Assembly: GCA_938015295.1 (NCBI GenBank)
Contig: CALLQB010000010.1
Coordinates: forward strand, 1 to 64,000
Direction of reading: 5' to 3'
Source of the DNA: an uncultured Acidimicrobiales bacterium
GTDB taxonomy: Bacteria; Actinomycetota; Acidimicrobiia; Acidimicrobiales; SHLQ01
DNA length: 64,000 nt
The position numbers were made by a program, and so were the translations under genes. A model generated the notes under the pieces. That model ran no database searches, was not told where the DNA came from, and saw nothing but the letters and a program-made list of their open reading frames with translations. Below, piece by piece: positions 17,411 through 26,449 of the stretch (positions within the stretch are counted from its first letter, which is position 1; each line of letters begins with the position of its first letter).

Positions 17411-19231
17411 ATGTACCCCACCACACGCGTCAACCGAACCCCGGCATCGACGGCCCTGCGACTCCTCGTCATTGCCGCACTGGTGCTGACCAGCGTGTCA
17501 CTGCTGAGCACCGACGATGCGGTGTCAGCTGCAGCAAGCCATCAGGGCCGGCTCGTCAGCGAGCAGCCCCGCACCGACACTCCCCGACCGCTCAACGGCG
17601 ATGTCTGGGACATTCGCCAAGTCGGCAACCGCATCATCATGGGTGGATCCTTCACCCAGGTTCAGCTACCGAATGGCCAAATTGTCGACCAGGCCTACCT
17701 CGCTGCCTACTTTCTCGACACCGGCGCCTTCGACACGGGGTTTCGGCCGTTCATCGACCGGCAAGTCGAAGCGGTCGCGGCAAGCGACAACCAGCAATAC
17801 CTCTTCATCGGCGGCGCCTTCAACCAAGTCGACGGCGTAGCGCGCAGCAAGGTGGCGAAACTGAACGCAGCGGGCGACCTCATTACCTCGTTCACGGCAA
17901 ACGCGACCGCTGCCGTGAAGACCATTGCCGTTCGCGGCGACCGTGTTTACCTAGGTGGCAGCTTCAGGAAGGTCAACGGTGTCGCCCGCGAACGCCTTGC
18001 GTCGGTACACGAGGCCACCGGCGCCGTCGACCAGAACTTCAACTTTCCGGTCGCCACAGGGATCGGCGGGGGCGGTGCGTTATCGGTGCGGGCGCTCGAC
18101 ATTTCTCCAGACGGCAACCGACTACTAGTCGCCCACAGTGGCCTCACCGTTGGCGGGCAAGATCGCGTCGGGGTCGCGTTGTTCGACATCGCAGGTGCAG
18201 TCGATGTGCTCGACGACTGGCAGACCGGGTTGTACCGCGACAACTACAGCCGCTGCTCTTCGGGTGCGCTTCGACTTCGCGACGCAGAATTCAGCCCTGA
18301 TGGCAGTTACTTCGTCGTGGTAGGCGCCGGAAACGACCGACCGCCGGTTTGTGACACCGCTATTCGCTGGGCGACATCGTCGGGCAGCAACGCGATGCCT
18401 GACTGGATTACCCGAAACCACGACAGTACGTACTCGGTGGGGATCTCCGATACCGCCGTCTACATCGGTGGCCACTTCTGCTACACCGAAAGCCAGCTAG
18501 CACCCGACCCGTGGCCCGGCGATACCGACACTGTTTACGATTGTTTCCGCAACGCACAGGTCGTGCTCGGCGATCTGGTGACACCTCGAAATCAGCTGGC
18601 TGCTCTCGACCCCGTTGACGGCCACGCCCTCGATTGGAATCCAGGTTCGAATGCCTTCAAAGGAATCCAAGCACTTGAGGTGATCGACTCGGGGCTCCTT
18701 GTCGGACAAGACGGCAGCACGCTTGGCGGAACATTCACTGGCCGAGCCGGCCTGTTCCCGGTCGTCGGAGGCCCTGCTCCGACCACGACAACATCGACGA
18801 CCTCGCCGCCAACCACTTCATCGACCACAACTACATCCACGACGACATCGACGACATCGACGACCACCACATCTACCACGGTGCCCGACGGACCCGACAC
18901 CACCCCGCCGGCCGTGCGATTCACCAACCCGACCGAGGGTCAGGTGCTCAACACCGGAACCATCACCCTCGCTGGCCTCACCGACGACAATGTCGCCGTC
19001 TCGAAGGTTCGCATCACGGTAAGAAACCGCAGCACCGGCCAATGGCTGCGGGCCGACGGAACAGTTGGCGGCTGGCAGGCGATAGCGGCAAACGTAGCGA
19101 GCAACGGACCCAGCAGCAGCTGGTCAACAACGTTGACCTTTCCGGCCGGTCGTTGGACCGTATATGCGAAACCCACCGATGCGGCTGGCAACAACGGCAG
19201 CACCGTGCTGAGAAAATTCGAAACCCGCTAG
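17411..19231 (+). CDS. Secreted delta-60 repeat (propeller) protein with Thr-rich linker and Ig-like domain
   Basis: A 606-residue exported protein. Residues 1-42 are a signal peptide (RLLVIAALVLTSVSLL, Ala-rich cleavage site). Residues ~55-445 contain repeats of the type GDRVYLGGSFRKVNGVARERLASV, as in the delta-60/DUF5122 beta-propeller family. A linker of almost only Thr, Ser and Pro (about 455-490) leads to a C-terminal bacterial Ig-like domain starting DTTPPAVRFTNPTEG. No LPXTG or membrane anchor follows. A surface or extracellular binding role is likely; the ligand is unknown. It stands alone on the plus strand, divergent from ispG and convergent with the GNAT gene. Confidence 0.8.
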   Translation: MYPTTRVNRTPASTALRLLVIAALVLTSVSLLSTDDAVSAAASHQGRLVSEQPRTDTPRPLNGDVWDIRQVGNRIIMGGSFTQVQLPNGQIVDQAYLAAYFLDTGAFDTGFRPFIDRQVEAVAASDNQQYLFIGGAFNQVDGVARSKVAKLNAAGDLITSFTANATAAVKTIAVRGDRVYLGGSFRKVNGVARERLASVHEATGAVDQNFNFPVATGIGGGGALSVRALDISPDGNRLLVAHSGLTVGGQDRVGVALFDIAGAVDVLDDWQTGLYRDNYSRCSSGALRLRDAEFSPDGSYFVVVGAGNDRPPVCDTAIRWATSSGSNAMPDWITRNHDSTYSVGISDTAVYIGGHFCYTESQLAPDPWPGDTDTVYDCFRNAQVVLGDLVTPRNQLAALDPVDGHALDWNPGSNAFKGIQALEVIDSGLLVGQDGSTLGGTFTGRAGLFPVVGGPAPTTTTSTTSPPTTSSTTTTSTTTSTTSTTTTSTTVPDGPDTTPPAVRFTNPTEGQVLNTGTITLAGLTDDNVAVSKVRITVRNRSTGQWLRADGTVGGWQAIAANVASNGPSSSWSTTLTFPAGRWTVYAKPTDAAGNNGSTVLRKFETR

Positions 19232-19238
19232 CAAGTCC

Positions 19239-19898
19239 TCAGTCGTCGTTCGATTCGGCAACTTCGCCTTCTTCGCTGGCCGCGATCCAGCGGAGAATTT
19301 CATACAACGCACCCACCGTTTCGTCCGCTGACGCACGTATCGGCAAGTCATAGGTCAGCACCGACGAATCGCTCAACGCCTTGTTCTGCGTGGCCTCCAA
19401 GGTGCCGAGTAGTCGACGCATACCCCGATTCTCCCAGAGGGTCTCGAACCGAAGCTTTTCGACGCCGGCAATCGCGGCAGTGCTCACTAACAGTTCGAGC
19501 AACAGTCTTCCGGCGCCCCGCTGCTGATAATCGTCGGTCACCGCCAACGAGGCTTCGGCGATGCCCGGCGTATCGGCCGCACCGATCAACCGTGCAACAG
19601 CGATTCCCCGCCCCTCCTCTTCGCCTTCGATATCTGACGCAGCAGACGGATCGATCACAACCCAGGCTCGGTGCAACTGATGATCGATATCGGTGAACGC
19701 CGACAACAACGACTCGCCGAGCTCCTCACGGATCGTAAAGAACCGCAAATATCTCGAACGGGTGGACATACGTTTGAACGCGGCGTCGAGCGCCGGTCCG
19801 TCGTCGACAGTGATCGGCCGAATACGCACTACCGTGCCGTCGCCAAGGGAGGTTTCGATGCCGTCCGATGACAGCGGAAGGTTCCACTGCAGCTTCAT
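19239..19898 (-). CDS. GNAT family N-acetyltransferase
   Basis: A 219-residue acyltransferase. The front half (DGTVVRIRPITVDDGPALDAA, then SRYLRFFTIREEL) resembles the GNAT domain of Pat-type protein lysine acetyltransferases. The acetyl-CoA pyrophosphate loop is VTDDYQQRGAGRLLLELLV (Q-x-x-G-x-G). No cyclic nucleotide domain or acyl-CoA ligase domain is fused. The substrate is not predictable. It lies 30 bp after rseP and is convergent with the propeller gene. Confidence 0.85.
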   Translation of the reverse strand: MKLQWNLPLSSDGIETSLGDGTVVRIRPITVDDGPALDAAFKRMSTRSRYLRFFTIREELGESLLSAFTDIDHQLHRAWVVIDPSAASDIEGEEEGRGIAVARLIGAADTPGIAEASLAVTDDYQQRGAGRLLLELLVSTAAIAGVEKLRFETLWENRGMRRLLGTLEATQNKALSDSSVLTYDLPIRASADETVGALYEILRWIAASEEGEVAESNDD

Positions 19899-19928
19899 AG
19901 GACGGCCTCCGGGTAGCGTTCGCTCAGC

Positions 19929-21467
19929 CTAGAACGTGATTGGGTTGGATATGTCGAGATAGAGCCCGAGTACGAAAATTCCGAGCAGCACCGCGAAGAC
20001 GCCATAGGTGAGCGGCAACAACTTGGTGACATCAGCGAAATGTCGCACGCCCTTCATCCGTGAGCGAATTGCCTCGTAGGTGCCAATGATCACGTGACCG
20101 CCATCAAAGGGAAGCATCGGTGTCAGGTTGAACACGCCGATGAACATATTGATCGACAAGAAGAACAACCCAAAGCTTGCCCAGCCGGCATTAAAGGCCT
20201 GATTGCCAACGTTCACCGCACCAACCGGCGACAAGAGTCGGTTGGGGTCGATCTGTTCGAACTCTTCGAGGCGTTGCAGATCGAGCGGGCCGATGTTTAC
20301 ATCCGCGCTAGGGGCGATTGCGTCGGCAAACATGCCGAACAGGTTCGGTGGCCAAAGCGTGGTCGCAATTGCCTTGGTGCTGCTCCACAGCAGCTGACCG
20401 AATTCGGGGATCGTACGAGCCAGAGCCGAGCCCACGCCGATCGAATCGACCGTATCGGCATCGGGATCAAGCCCGACGCCGAAGAAACCGCGAGTGGCGC
20501 CGTCGACGAGACGGCCGGTGATTTCGATATTGGTGGTGAGCGGTTCTTCGGTGAGCAGGTCGAGGGTTACTTCAATCTGTTCGCCCTCGCGACCAGCCGT
20601 AAGAGCAACAAACTCGGCAAAACTCGACAGTGGCTGCCCCTCGACCGCGAGGATGCGTTCGCCGGTGAGAGCACCATCGATGGCGTTCGCTCCCTCTTCG
20701 GTCAGCCGTTCGCCAAACGTTGCGGTGAGCTCGATCAGCTCGCCACCACGATCGACAACAACAGGCACCGTCTTGCTTCCGAGGTCGCTGATGGTGGGCC
20801 CAAGGTCGTCCCAAAGCGGAATATCGACGCCGTCGACAGAAACGATGACATCGCCGGGCTGCACACCGGCGGCGAGAGCACCGCCCTCTGCACTGAGTGA
20901 TCCGACGACCGGAGGTGGGCCAGCGTCGTCCCACAGCGGCCCTTCGGTCACTAGGAGCGCAAAGATCAGGCCGAGAGCCAGCAGAAAATGCATCGTCGAA
21001 CCCGCGACTGCCACCGACATGCGGCGGAGATAGGACTTCTGCCGGTACGTCCGCGACTCGATTGCGGGGTCGACGGGTTCGACATTGCTCATGCCGGTGA
21101 TCTTCACAAACGCGCCAAGCGGAATCGCCCGGATTCCGTACTCGGTTTCTCCTCGTCGAAACGACCAAATGCGTGGGCCGAAGAACAAGAAGAACTGCGT
21201 CACTTGCATCCCCGCCCACTTGGCCGTGACGAAGTGGCCGAGCTCGTGCAGAAAAATCATGCCAAGCAATGCGCCGATAACCCAAAGGATGTTCCAGCCG
21301 AATTGGAATCCGAGAAACAGCAAGCCGCCAACCAGAAGCACAAGCCCGACGATGCCGGTGCCGTCCTCTGATGGCTCACCACTGCCCTCAAGCAGGCTCG
21401 TTGCTGAACGCGAGGTATCGGGGTTTGGATGGTCGGCTACTTCGTGAGGTTCGAGTGTGTTCGTCAT
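19929..21467 (-). CDS. rseP: Site-2 zinc metalloprotease (RseP/RasP family)
   Basis: A 512-residue intramembrane protease of family M50. The zinc site H74-E-L-G-H78 lies in a membrane helix; the second motif NLTPMLPFDGGHV near residue 455 supplies the Asp ligand. A PDZ domain is visible at about 190-240 (GGALAAGVQPGDVIVSVDGV), with a second divergent one to ~345. An extra soluble N-terminus of about 38 residues precedes the first helix. It cleaves anti-sigma factors or remnant signal peptides in relatives. Position between dxr and ispG is conserved in bacteria. Confidence 0.94.
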   Translation of the reverse strand: MTNTLEPHEVADHPNPDTSRSATSLLEGSGEPSEDGTGIVGLVLLVGGLLFLGFQFGWNILWVIGALLGMIFLHELGHFVTAKWAGMQVTQFFLFFGPRIWSFRRGETEYGIRAIPLGAFVKITGMSNVEPVDPAIESRTYRQKSYLRRMSVAVAGSTMHFLLALGLIFALLVTEGPLWDDAGPPPVVGSLSAEGGALAAGVQPGDVIVSVDGVDIPLWDDLGPTISDLGSKTVPVVVDRGGELIELTATFGERLTEEGANAIDGALTGERILAVEGQPLSSFAEFVALTAGREGEQIEVTLDLLTEEPLTTNIEITGRLVDGATRGFFGVGLDPDADTVDSIGVGSALARTIPEFGQLLWSSTKAIATTLWPPNLFGMFADAIAPSADVNIGPLDLQRLEEFEQIDPNRLLSPVGAVNVGNQAFNAGWASFGLFFLSINMFIGVFNLTPMLPFDGGHVIIGTYEAIRSRMKGVRHFADVTKLLPLTYGVFAVLLGIFVLGLYLDISNPITF

Positions 21468-21481
21468 GTGTTTCTCTGAAG

Positions 21482-22654
21482 TCAGGTGTTTGAAGAAGAG
21501 ATGCGCCGTGAAACAATGGCCTCGGCGACCCTTCGGGCCTCCGCATCGGTTTCAAGGACAACGTCGAGAGATGTCGCTGGTGTTCCCGGGTACTGATCGA
21601 GGGCTTCCTTCACTACATCGGCGATGCTGGACCACCCCATTAGCCCGCCGAGGAATGCCTCGACAGCGATTTCGTTAGCCGCGCTCAACCAGGCAGGCGC
21701 CGTTTGGCCCGCGCGACCAGCCTCGTACGCAAGATCGAGGCACGGAAACGCTGCGCGATCGGGTGGTTCGAAGTCAAGACGGCTCATCGTGGCCCAATCG
21801 ATGTCGCCATACGCGATATCGAGGCGATCGGGATAGGCAAGTGCATACCCGATACAAAGCCGCATGTCGGGCAACGAAAGCTGGGCAATGGTTGCGCCGT
21901 CGCTGAAGGTCACCATCGAATGCACCACCGACTGTTGGTGCACCACCACGTCGATGTCGTCGTAGCTGGTGCCATACAGTTCGTGCGCCTCGATCACCTC
22001 AAGGCCCTTGTTCATGAGCGTCGACGAATCGACGGTGATCTTTGGCCCCATGCTCCAGGTCGGGTGAGCAAGGGCATCGTCGATAGTCACCGTGGCAAGA
22101 TCGGCCGCAGAGCGCCCGCGAAAGGGGCCGCCGCTAGCGGTAAGCACCAGTTTGGCCACCCGGCCCGGTTCGTCGTTGGCCCGTAAACACTGGTGCAACG
22201 CGCAGTGCTCGCTATCGACGGGTAGCAGTTCGGCCCCTGGTGTTTCGCGCACCGTTGCGACCACTGGGCCCGCAGCGATCAATGATTCTTTGTTGGCTAA
22301 ACCGAGGCGGCGTCCGTTACTAAGCGCAGCCATAGTCACCTCGAGCCCGGCGAAGCCGACCACACCGTTGATCACGATCTCTGAGGAGCCGCTGACCGAT
22401 CCGAGCGACCCAGGTCCGGCGACGACTTCGGTGCCAGTTGGCAACAGTGCTTTCAGAGCGGGCGCCAGCGATTCGTCGGCGATCGCGACGACCTCGGGGC
22501 GAAACTCCTGTGCCTGCTCGGCTAGCGCGTCGACCGAGCTACCAGCCCCGAGAACGTCGACGCGATAGTCGTCTGGCCGCTCGCGCACGATGTCGAGGGT
22601 CTGGGTACCAATTGACCCGGTCGAACCGAGAACTGCAACTGCGGTTTGTGTCAC
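21482..22654 (-). CDS. dxr: 1-deoxy-D-xylulose 5-phosphate reductoisomerase
   Basis: A 390-residue DXR, the second step of the MEP pathway. The NADPH-binding site is VLGSTGSIGTQTLDIV at the N-terminus; the catalytic region HPTWSMGPKITVDSSTLMNKGLEVIEAH binds substrate and metal. Length is typical. GTG start without a strong ribosome binding site. It is followed by rseP after 14 bp and preceded by cdsA, the common cdsA-dxr-rseP order. Confidence 0.97.
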   Translation of the reverse strand: MTQTAVAVLGSTGSIGTQTLDIVRERPDDYRVDVLGAGSSVDALAEQAQEFRPEVVAIADESLAPALKALLPTGTEVVAGPGSLGSVSGSSEIVINGVVGFAGLEVTMAALSNGRRLGLANKESLIAAGPVVATVRETPGAELLPVDSEHCALHQCLRANDEPGRVAKLVLTASGGPFRGRSAADLATVTIDDALAHPTWSMGPKITVDSSTLMNKGLEVIEAHELYGTSYDDIDVVVHQQSVVHSMVTFSDGATIAQLSLPDMRLCIGYALAYPDRLDIAYGDIDWATMSRLDFEPPDRAAFPCLDLAYEAGRAGQTAPAWLSAANEIAVEAFLGGLMGWSSIADVVKEALDQYPGTPATSLDVVLETDAEARRVAEAIVSRRISSSNT

Positions 22655-22735
22655 TTGTTCAGCGTAGGCGAGCGCTCTGGCCGACCCTTGTCAGCTCCGG
22701 GGTGATTCTTCGAACGCCCCAGAGCAGCGGACTCG

Positions 22736-24166
22736 CTAGTAGAGAATCATCCGAGCCAGGTAGTAGGTGGCGGGAAGCACGAAGAGCAACGCATCAAAGC
22801 GGTCGAGGAGTCCGCCATGGCCAGGAAGAATTGTTCCCATGTCTTTGATGCCCAGATCGCGTTTCAGCAGTGACTGCACCAGGTCGCCGAGCGGCGCAGC
22901 GATCGCTGCAACGACGCCCAGCAGCAGCACGGCAAAGAACCCGCCGCTCTCGGGCATCGAAGCCGGGCCGTTTCCGGCGAAGGGTTCAACATCGAACAAG
23001 AACAACAGCAATGCGGCAACCACCGCAAATAGCGCGCCGCCGACCAAGCCTTCGACGGTCTTGTTCGGGCTCGCAGACGACAGTGGCGACCGACCAGCGG
23101 CACGGCCGATCAGCAGTGCACCAATGTCATGGCCGGCGGTAACCGCCACAGCGCTGAGCATGAGGCCCACACCATCGCTTGGCACCTTCAACATCAGCCC
23201 AGCGAAACTGCCGAGGAAACCAATCCAGAGCACACCGAGGAACGTCACGCCGAGGTTCATCACCGGCCGATCAGTTCCGACACCGGTTAAGTACCAGAGC
23301 ATGCCAAAAGCAACCGTGAGAAAGAGCACCAGCGGAATCGCCGACTCGCCTCGCCAATAGGCCGAAAGCACAAGACTGACCGAAGCGACGAGGCCGAGCA
23401 GCACCGCAGGCTGGAACCCAGGCGCCCGAAGAGCATTGAAGAATTCAGCAGTCGAAAGACCAACGATGATCGCTACAAGAATTGTTGCGACGAGCGGGCC
23501 CAGCCACAACGCGACCAAAAAGAGCACAACCATGCCGATGCCGGTCGCAACCGCCATGCCCATGTTTCGTTCTGGGGGCTGCACCATTTCAGCTTGACGG
23601 GTCGGCGCCGCCGCCTCAAACTCTGGCGCAGCAGCAGCTACCGGCGCAGCAACCGATGCGTTGCCCGGTGGCAAGAGTGGTGGGTCGAAGTCTGATGGTT
23701 CGTTGCCTAGTGCGGGAAGCTCATCGATCTCGTCGTCGTCAAAGCCGAAGAAGTCTTCGCCGAGTTGACCATCGACGTCGCCAACCACCGGAGCGGCCAC
23801 AGCATCGCCAGACCCCGTGTCCCACTGCGGGTCGTCTCTGCCAAGTGACGACCACACCTCAAGGTCATCGTCGTCGGCGGGAACGACAGCGACGAGGTCG
23901 TCACCATCGTCGGCAAATATCTCATCGTCGGCAAAGACGTCGTCATCACCAATCGCCTCAAAGGCGGCAGGAGCTGTCGCTTGCGGTGTGACGACGGCAG
24001 GTTCATCCCAGGGCAACAGGTCGTCACCGTCGTCGGCAAAAACAGAGTCACCACCAAAAATGCTGTCGCCTGGTTCGATCTCGTCGTCGATGGAGTCGCC
24101 GCCGATGAGGCGGATCCCATCGAACTGATCATCGTCCACATCGAACTGGTCGGAATCGTTACTCAC
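22736..24166 (-). CDS. cdsA: Phosphatidate cytidylyltransferase with long acidic N-terminal extension
   Basis: A 476-residue CDP-diacylglycerol synthase. The C-terminal ~275 residues are the multi-helix membrane enzyme with the signature KRDLGIKDMGTILPGHGG followed by LDRFDAL. The first ~195 residues are not part of the family: strongly Asp-rich, with repeated FADDGDDL/FADDEIFADDGDDL units, then an Ala/Pro segment. I set the start at GTG 24166 because AGGAGG stands 7 nt upstream; the frame opens further to 24199, inside frr. It produces CDP-DAG for phospholipid synthesis. Confidence 0.93.
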   Translation of the reverse strand: MSNDSDQFDVDDDQFDGIRLIGGDSIDDEIEPGDSIFGGDSVFADDGDDLLPWDEPAVVTPQATAPAAFEAIGDDDVFADDEIFADDGDDLVAVVPADDDDLEVWSSLGRDDPQWDTGSGDAVAAPVVGDVDGQLGEDFFGFDDDEIDELPALGNEPSDFDPPLLPPGNASVAAPVAAAAPEFEAAAPTRQAEMVQPPERNMGMAVATGIGMVVLFLVALWLGPLVATILVAIIVGLSTAEFFNALRAPGFQPAVLLGLVASVSLVLSAYWRGESAIPLVLFLTVAFGMLWYLTGVGTDRPVMNLGVTFLGVLWIGFLGSFAGLMLKVPSDGVGLMLSAVAVTAGHDIGALLIGRAAGRSPLSSASPNKTVEGLVGGALFAVVAALLLFLFDVEPFAGNGPASMPESGGFFAVLLLGVVAAIAAPLGDLVQSLLKRDLGIKDMGTILPGHGGLLDRFDALLFVLPATYYLARMILY

Positions 24167-24188
24167 AGAAGATCCTCCTGGTGCGTGG

Positions 24189-24758
24189 TCAGATTTCACG
24201 CAGTTCGTTCTCTTTGGCTTCGCGAGCCGATTCGATCTCGGCTTCCTTTTTATGAATCAGATCATCGAGTTGGGCTTGCGCTCGGGTGATTTCATCTTCG
24301 GAGATGCCACCCTCCTTCTCGAGACCCTCTAGGTCTTTACGGCCGTCTCGTCGCACACCACGCATCTTATTGCGAGCGTCCTCCGACATACCGTTCACTA
24401 CCTTCACCAACTCGTTACGACGCTCTTCGGTGAGCGCCGGAAACGACAGGCGAATCATGCGTCCGTCATTGCTGGGTGTCAGCCCAAGGCCCGCATTCAT
24501 GATCGACTTCTCGATCGCTTCGAGGTTTTGCGGATCAAACGGCGTCACGAGCAGCTGCCGTGCCTCGGGCACGGAGAACCCGGCAAGCTCCTGGAGCTTG
24601 TTCTCAACACCGTACGCCTCGACAGTCAAACGTTCGATCAATGCCGGGTTTGCCCGCCCTGTGCGGACGCCCGAGAACTCAGATCTGGCATAGGCAAGGA
24701 CGTTGGACATCTTGTCTGCGGCTTCTTCAAGCACCAGCTCAACTAGTTCGTTACTCAA
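24189..24758 (-). CDS. frr: Ribosome recycling factor
   Basis: A 189-residue RRF with the three-helix bundle (LEEAADKMSNVLAYARSEFSGVRTGRANPALIERL) and the hinge to the small domain (GVENKLQELAGFSVPEARQLLVTPFD). It splits post-termination ribosomes with EF-G. The start is TTG, well supported by GGAGGG 7 nt upstream. Usual pyrH-frr-cdsA order; 21 bp after pyrH. Confidence 0.97.
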   Translation of the reverse strand: MSNELVELVLEEAADKMSNVLAYARSEFSGVRTGRANPALIERLTVEAYGVENKLQELAGFSVPEARQLLVTPFDPQNLEAIEKSIMNAGLGLTPSNDGRMIRLSFPALTEERRNELVKVVNGMSEDARNKMRGVRRDGRKDLEGLEKEGGISEDEITRAQAQLDDLIHKKEAEIESAREAKENELREI

Positions 24759-24779
24759 CGAGATGCCCTCCAGGCAGAA

Positions 24780-25532
24780 TTAGCTCACTAGAGTACCCAC
24801 CGCTTCGCCCGCAAGGAGGGATCGTGCGTTACCTTCACCCAACAAGTCGAACACCACGATGGGAAGTTCGTTATCCATACACAGAGCGATAGCGGTCGAA
24901 TCCATAACTTTCAGACCCTGCTGCAACACGTCCTGATGTGAAACGTTATCGATTTTGGTGGCCGTTGGGTCGAGTTTTGGATCTGCAGTGTAGATCCCGT
25001 CGATTCCCGAGTGAGTTCCTTTGAGAACAACGTCGGCTTCGACCTCGACGGCTCGCAGTGCCGCAGCGCTATCGGTGGTGAAGAACGGGTTGCCGGTTCC
25101 GCCACCGAAGATGACCACTCGACCCTTTTCGAGGTGACGCATTGCCTTGCGGCGAATATAGGGCTCGGCAACTCGCTGCATGCCGATCGCGGTTTGCACG
25201 CGGGTTGGCTGACCGAGGTGTTCCATGGCGCCCTGCAGGGCAAGCGAGTTGATGATGGTGGCGAGCATTCCCATGTAATCGGCCTGGGCCCGGTCCATGC
25301 CGGCGCCAGCGCCAGTCATGCCTCGCCAGATGTTGCCACCGCCAACAACCACGGCGATGTCGACGTCGAACTCTTTACGAAGCTCCACGATGTCATGAGC
25401 AATCTTTGCAACAACATCGGCGTCGACGCCATACCCGGCCTTACCGGCGAACGCTTCGCCAGAAACCTTCAGCAGGACACGTTTCCACCTAGAGGTTCGG
25501 GTGCCGGGCGTGATTGGGTTGTCGATCTCCAT
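24780..25532 (-). CDS. pyrH: UMP kinase
   Basis: A 250-residue amino-acid-kinase-fold UMP kinase: [45 protein letters not shown], and [18 protein letters not shown] are the phosphate- and UMP-binding loops. It makes UDP for nucleic-acid and cell-wall precursors. ATG with AGGAG upstream. Between tsf and frr, as in most bacteria; a 110-bp spacer separates it from tsf. Confidence 0.97.
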   Translation of the reverse strand: MEIDNPITPGTRTSRWKRVLLKVSGEAFAGKAGYGVDADVVAKIAHDIVELRKEFDVDIAVVVGGGNIWRGMTGAGAGMDRAQADYMGMLATIINSLALQGAMEHLGQPTRVQTAIGMQRVAEPYIRRKAMRHLEKGRVVIFGGGTGNPFFTTDSAAALRAVEVEADVVLKGTHSGIDGIYTADPKLDPTATKIDNVSHQDVLQQGLKVMDSTAIALCMDNELPIVVFDLLGEGNARSLLAGEAVGTLVS

Positions 25533-25642
25533 GGGGGGCTCCTGGTTGGGGTCGGTAGTCGAACGGGGGCGCCAAGGGGCTACCTAGCCCATCGGCCTGA
25601 CTTCAGTAGGATGTAGCACGCTAGCGAAGCAGCGCGAGCGGC

Positions 25643-26437
25643 TTAAGCGCCGGTAAACGCCTGCACGAAACGTACGATCTCGCCAGAACCAATCGTGTCA
25701 CCCACACTGACTTTGTCACCGTGGAGACCCTGATCGAGCAAAACGCGCTCGCCGAACCAGCCAGAAAGACGACCGTCAACGATCTTCTCCCACGCTTGTT
25801 CGGGTTTGCCTTCGGCCTTGGTGATCTCGAGAAGGTTGGCCCGCTCGGCTTCGACCTCGTCTGGTGAAACTTGCTCGCGAGAGAGGAACTGTGGCTTTGC
25901 GAAGGCGACATGTAACGCGACCTGGTGGAGCGTGTCGGCGTCGATGCCGGAGCCCTCGACCACAACCGCGTTCTTGCCGCGGCCTTCCTGCATGTGTACG
26001 TAGGTATCGAGAAGATTCCCGTCGCCAGCTTCGACGACCTCGGCGAGACCAACCTCGATGTTTTCTTTGAGAAGAAGTTTGAGATCTTCGAGCTCGCTGC
26101 CAAGCGCTGACTGTGCAGCCTCGGGGCCATCGGCCAGCACTGCTGCGGCGAGTTTGTTCACAAAGGCAACGAAGCCCTCGGACTTTGCCGAGAAGTCGGT
26201 TTCGCACTTTACGTGCACCATTGCAGCTCTCGAGGCATCGCCAACTACGGCGACTGCGCCTTCCATGTTCTCGCGGTCGCCGCGTGAGTCGGCCTTGGCC
26301 AAACCCTTCTCGCGAAGCGCCTGCTTTGCGGCTTCCATGTCGCCATCGGCGGCAACAAGGGCCTTCTTGGCATCCATCATTCCGGCGCCGGTGGCGTCGC
26401 GGAGTGCCTTTACGTCTTTTGCGGAAATATCAGCCAT
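25643..26437 (-). CDS. tsf: Elongation factor Ts
   Basis: A 264-residue EF-Ts, the guanine-nucleotide exchange factor for EF-Tu. The N-terminal UBA-like domain has KALRDATGAGMMDAKKALVAADGD; the core contains MVHVKCETDFSAKSEGF; and the C-terminal domain has the LLDQGLHGDKVSVGD segment. Follows rpsB after 12 bp on the same transcript. Confidence 0.97.
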   Translation of the reverse strand: MADISAKDVKALRDATGAGMMDAKKALVAADGDMEAAKQALREKGLAKADSRGDRENMEGAVAVVGDASRAAMVHVKCETDFSAKSEGFVAFVNKLAAAVLADGPEAAQSALGSELEDLKLLLKENIEVGLAEVVEAGDGNLLDTYVHMQEGRGKNAVVVEGSGIDADTLHQVALHVAFAKPQFLSREQVSPDEVEAERANLLEITKAEGKPEQAWEKIVDGRLSGWFGERVLLDQGLHGDKVSVGDTIGSGEIVRFVQAFTGA

Positions 26438-26449
26438 TGATAGTGAGGT

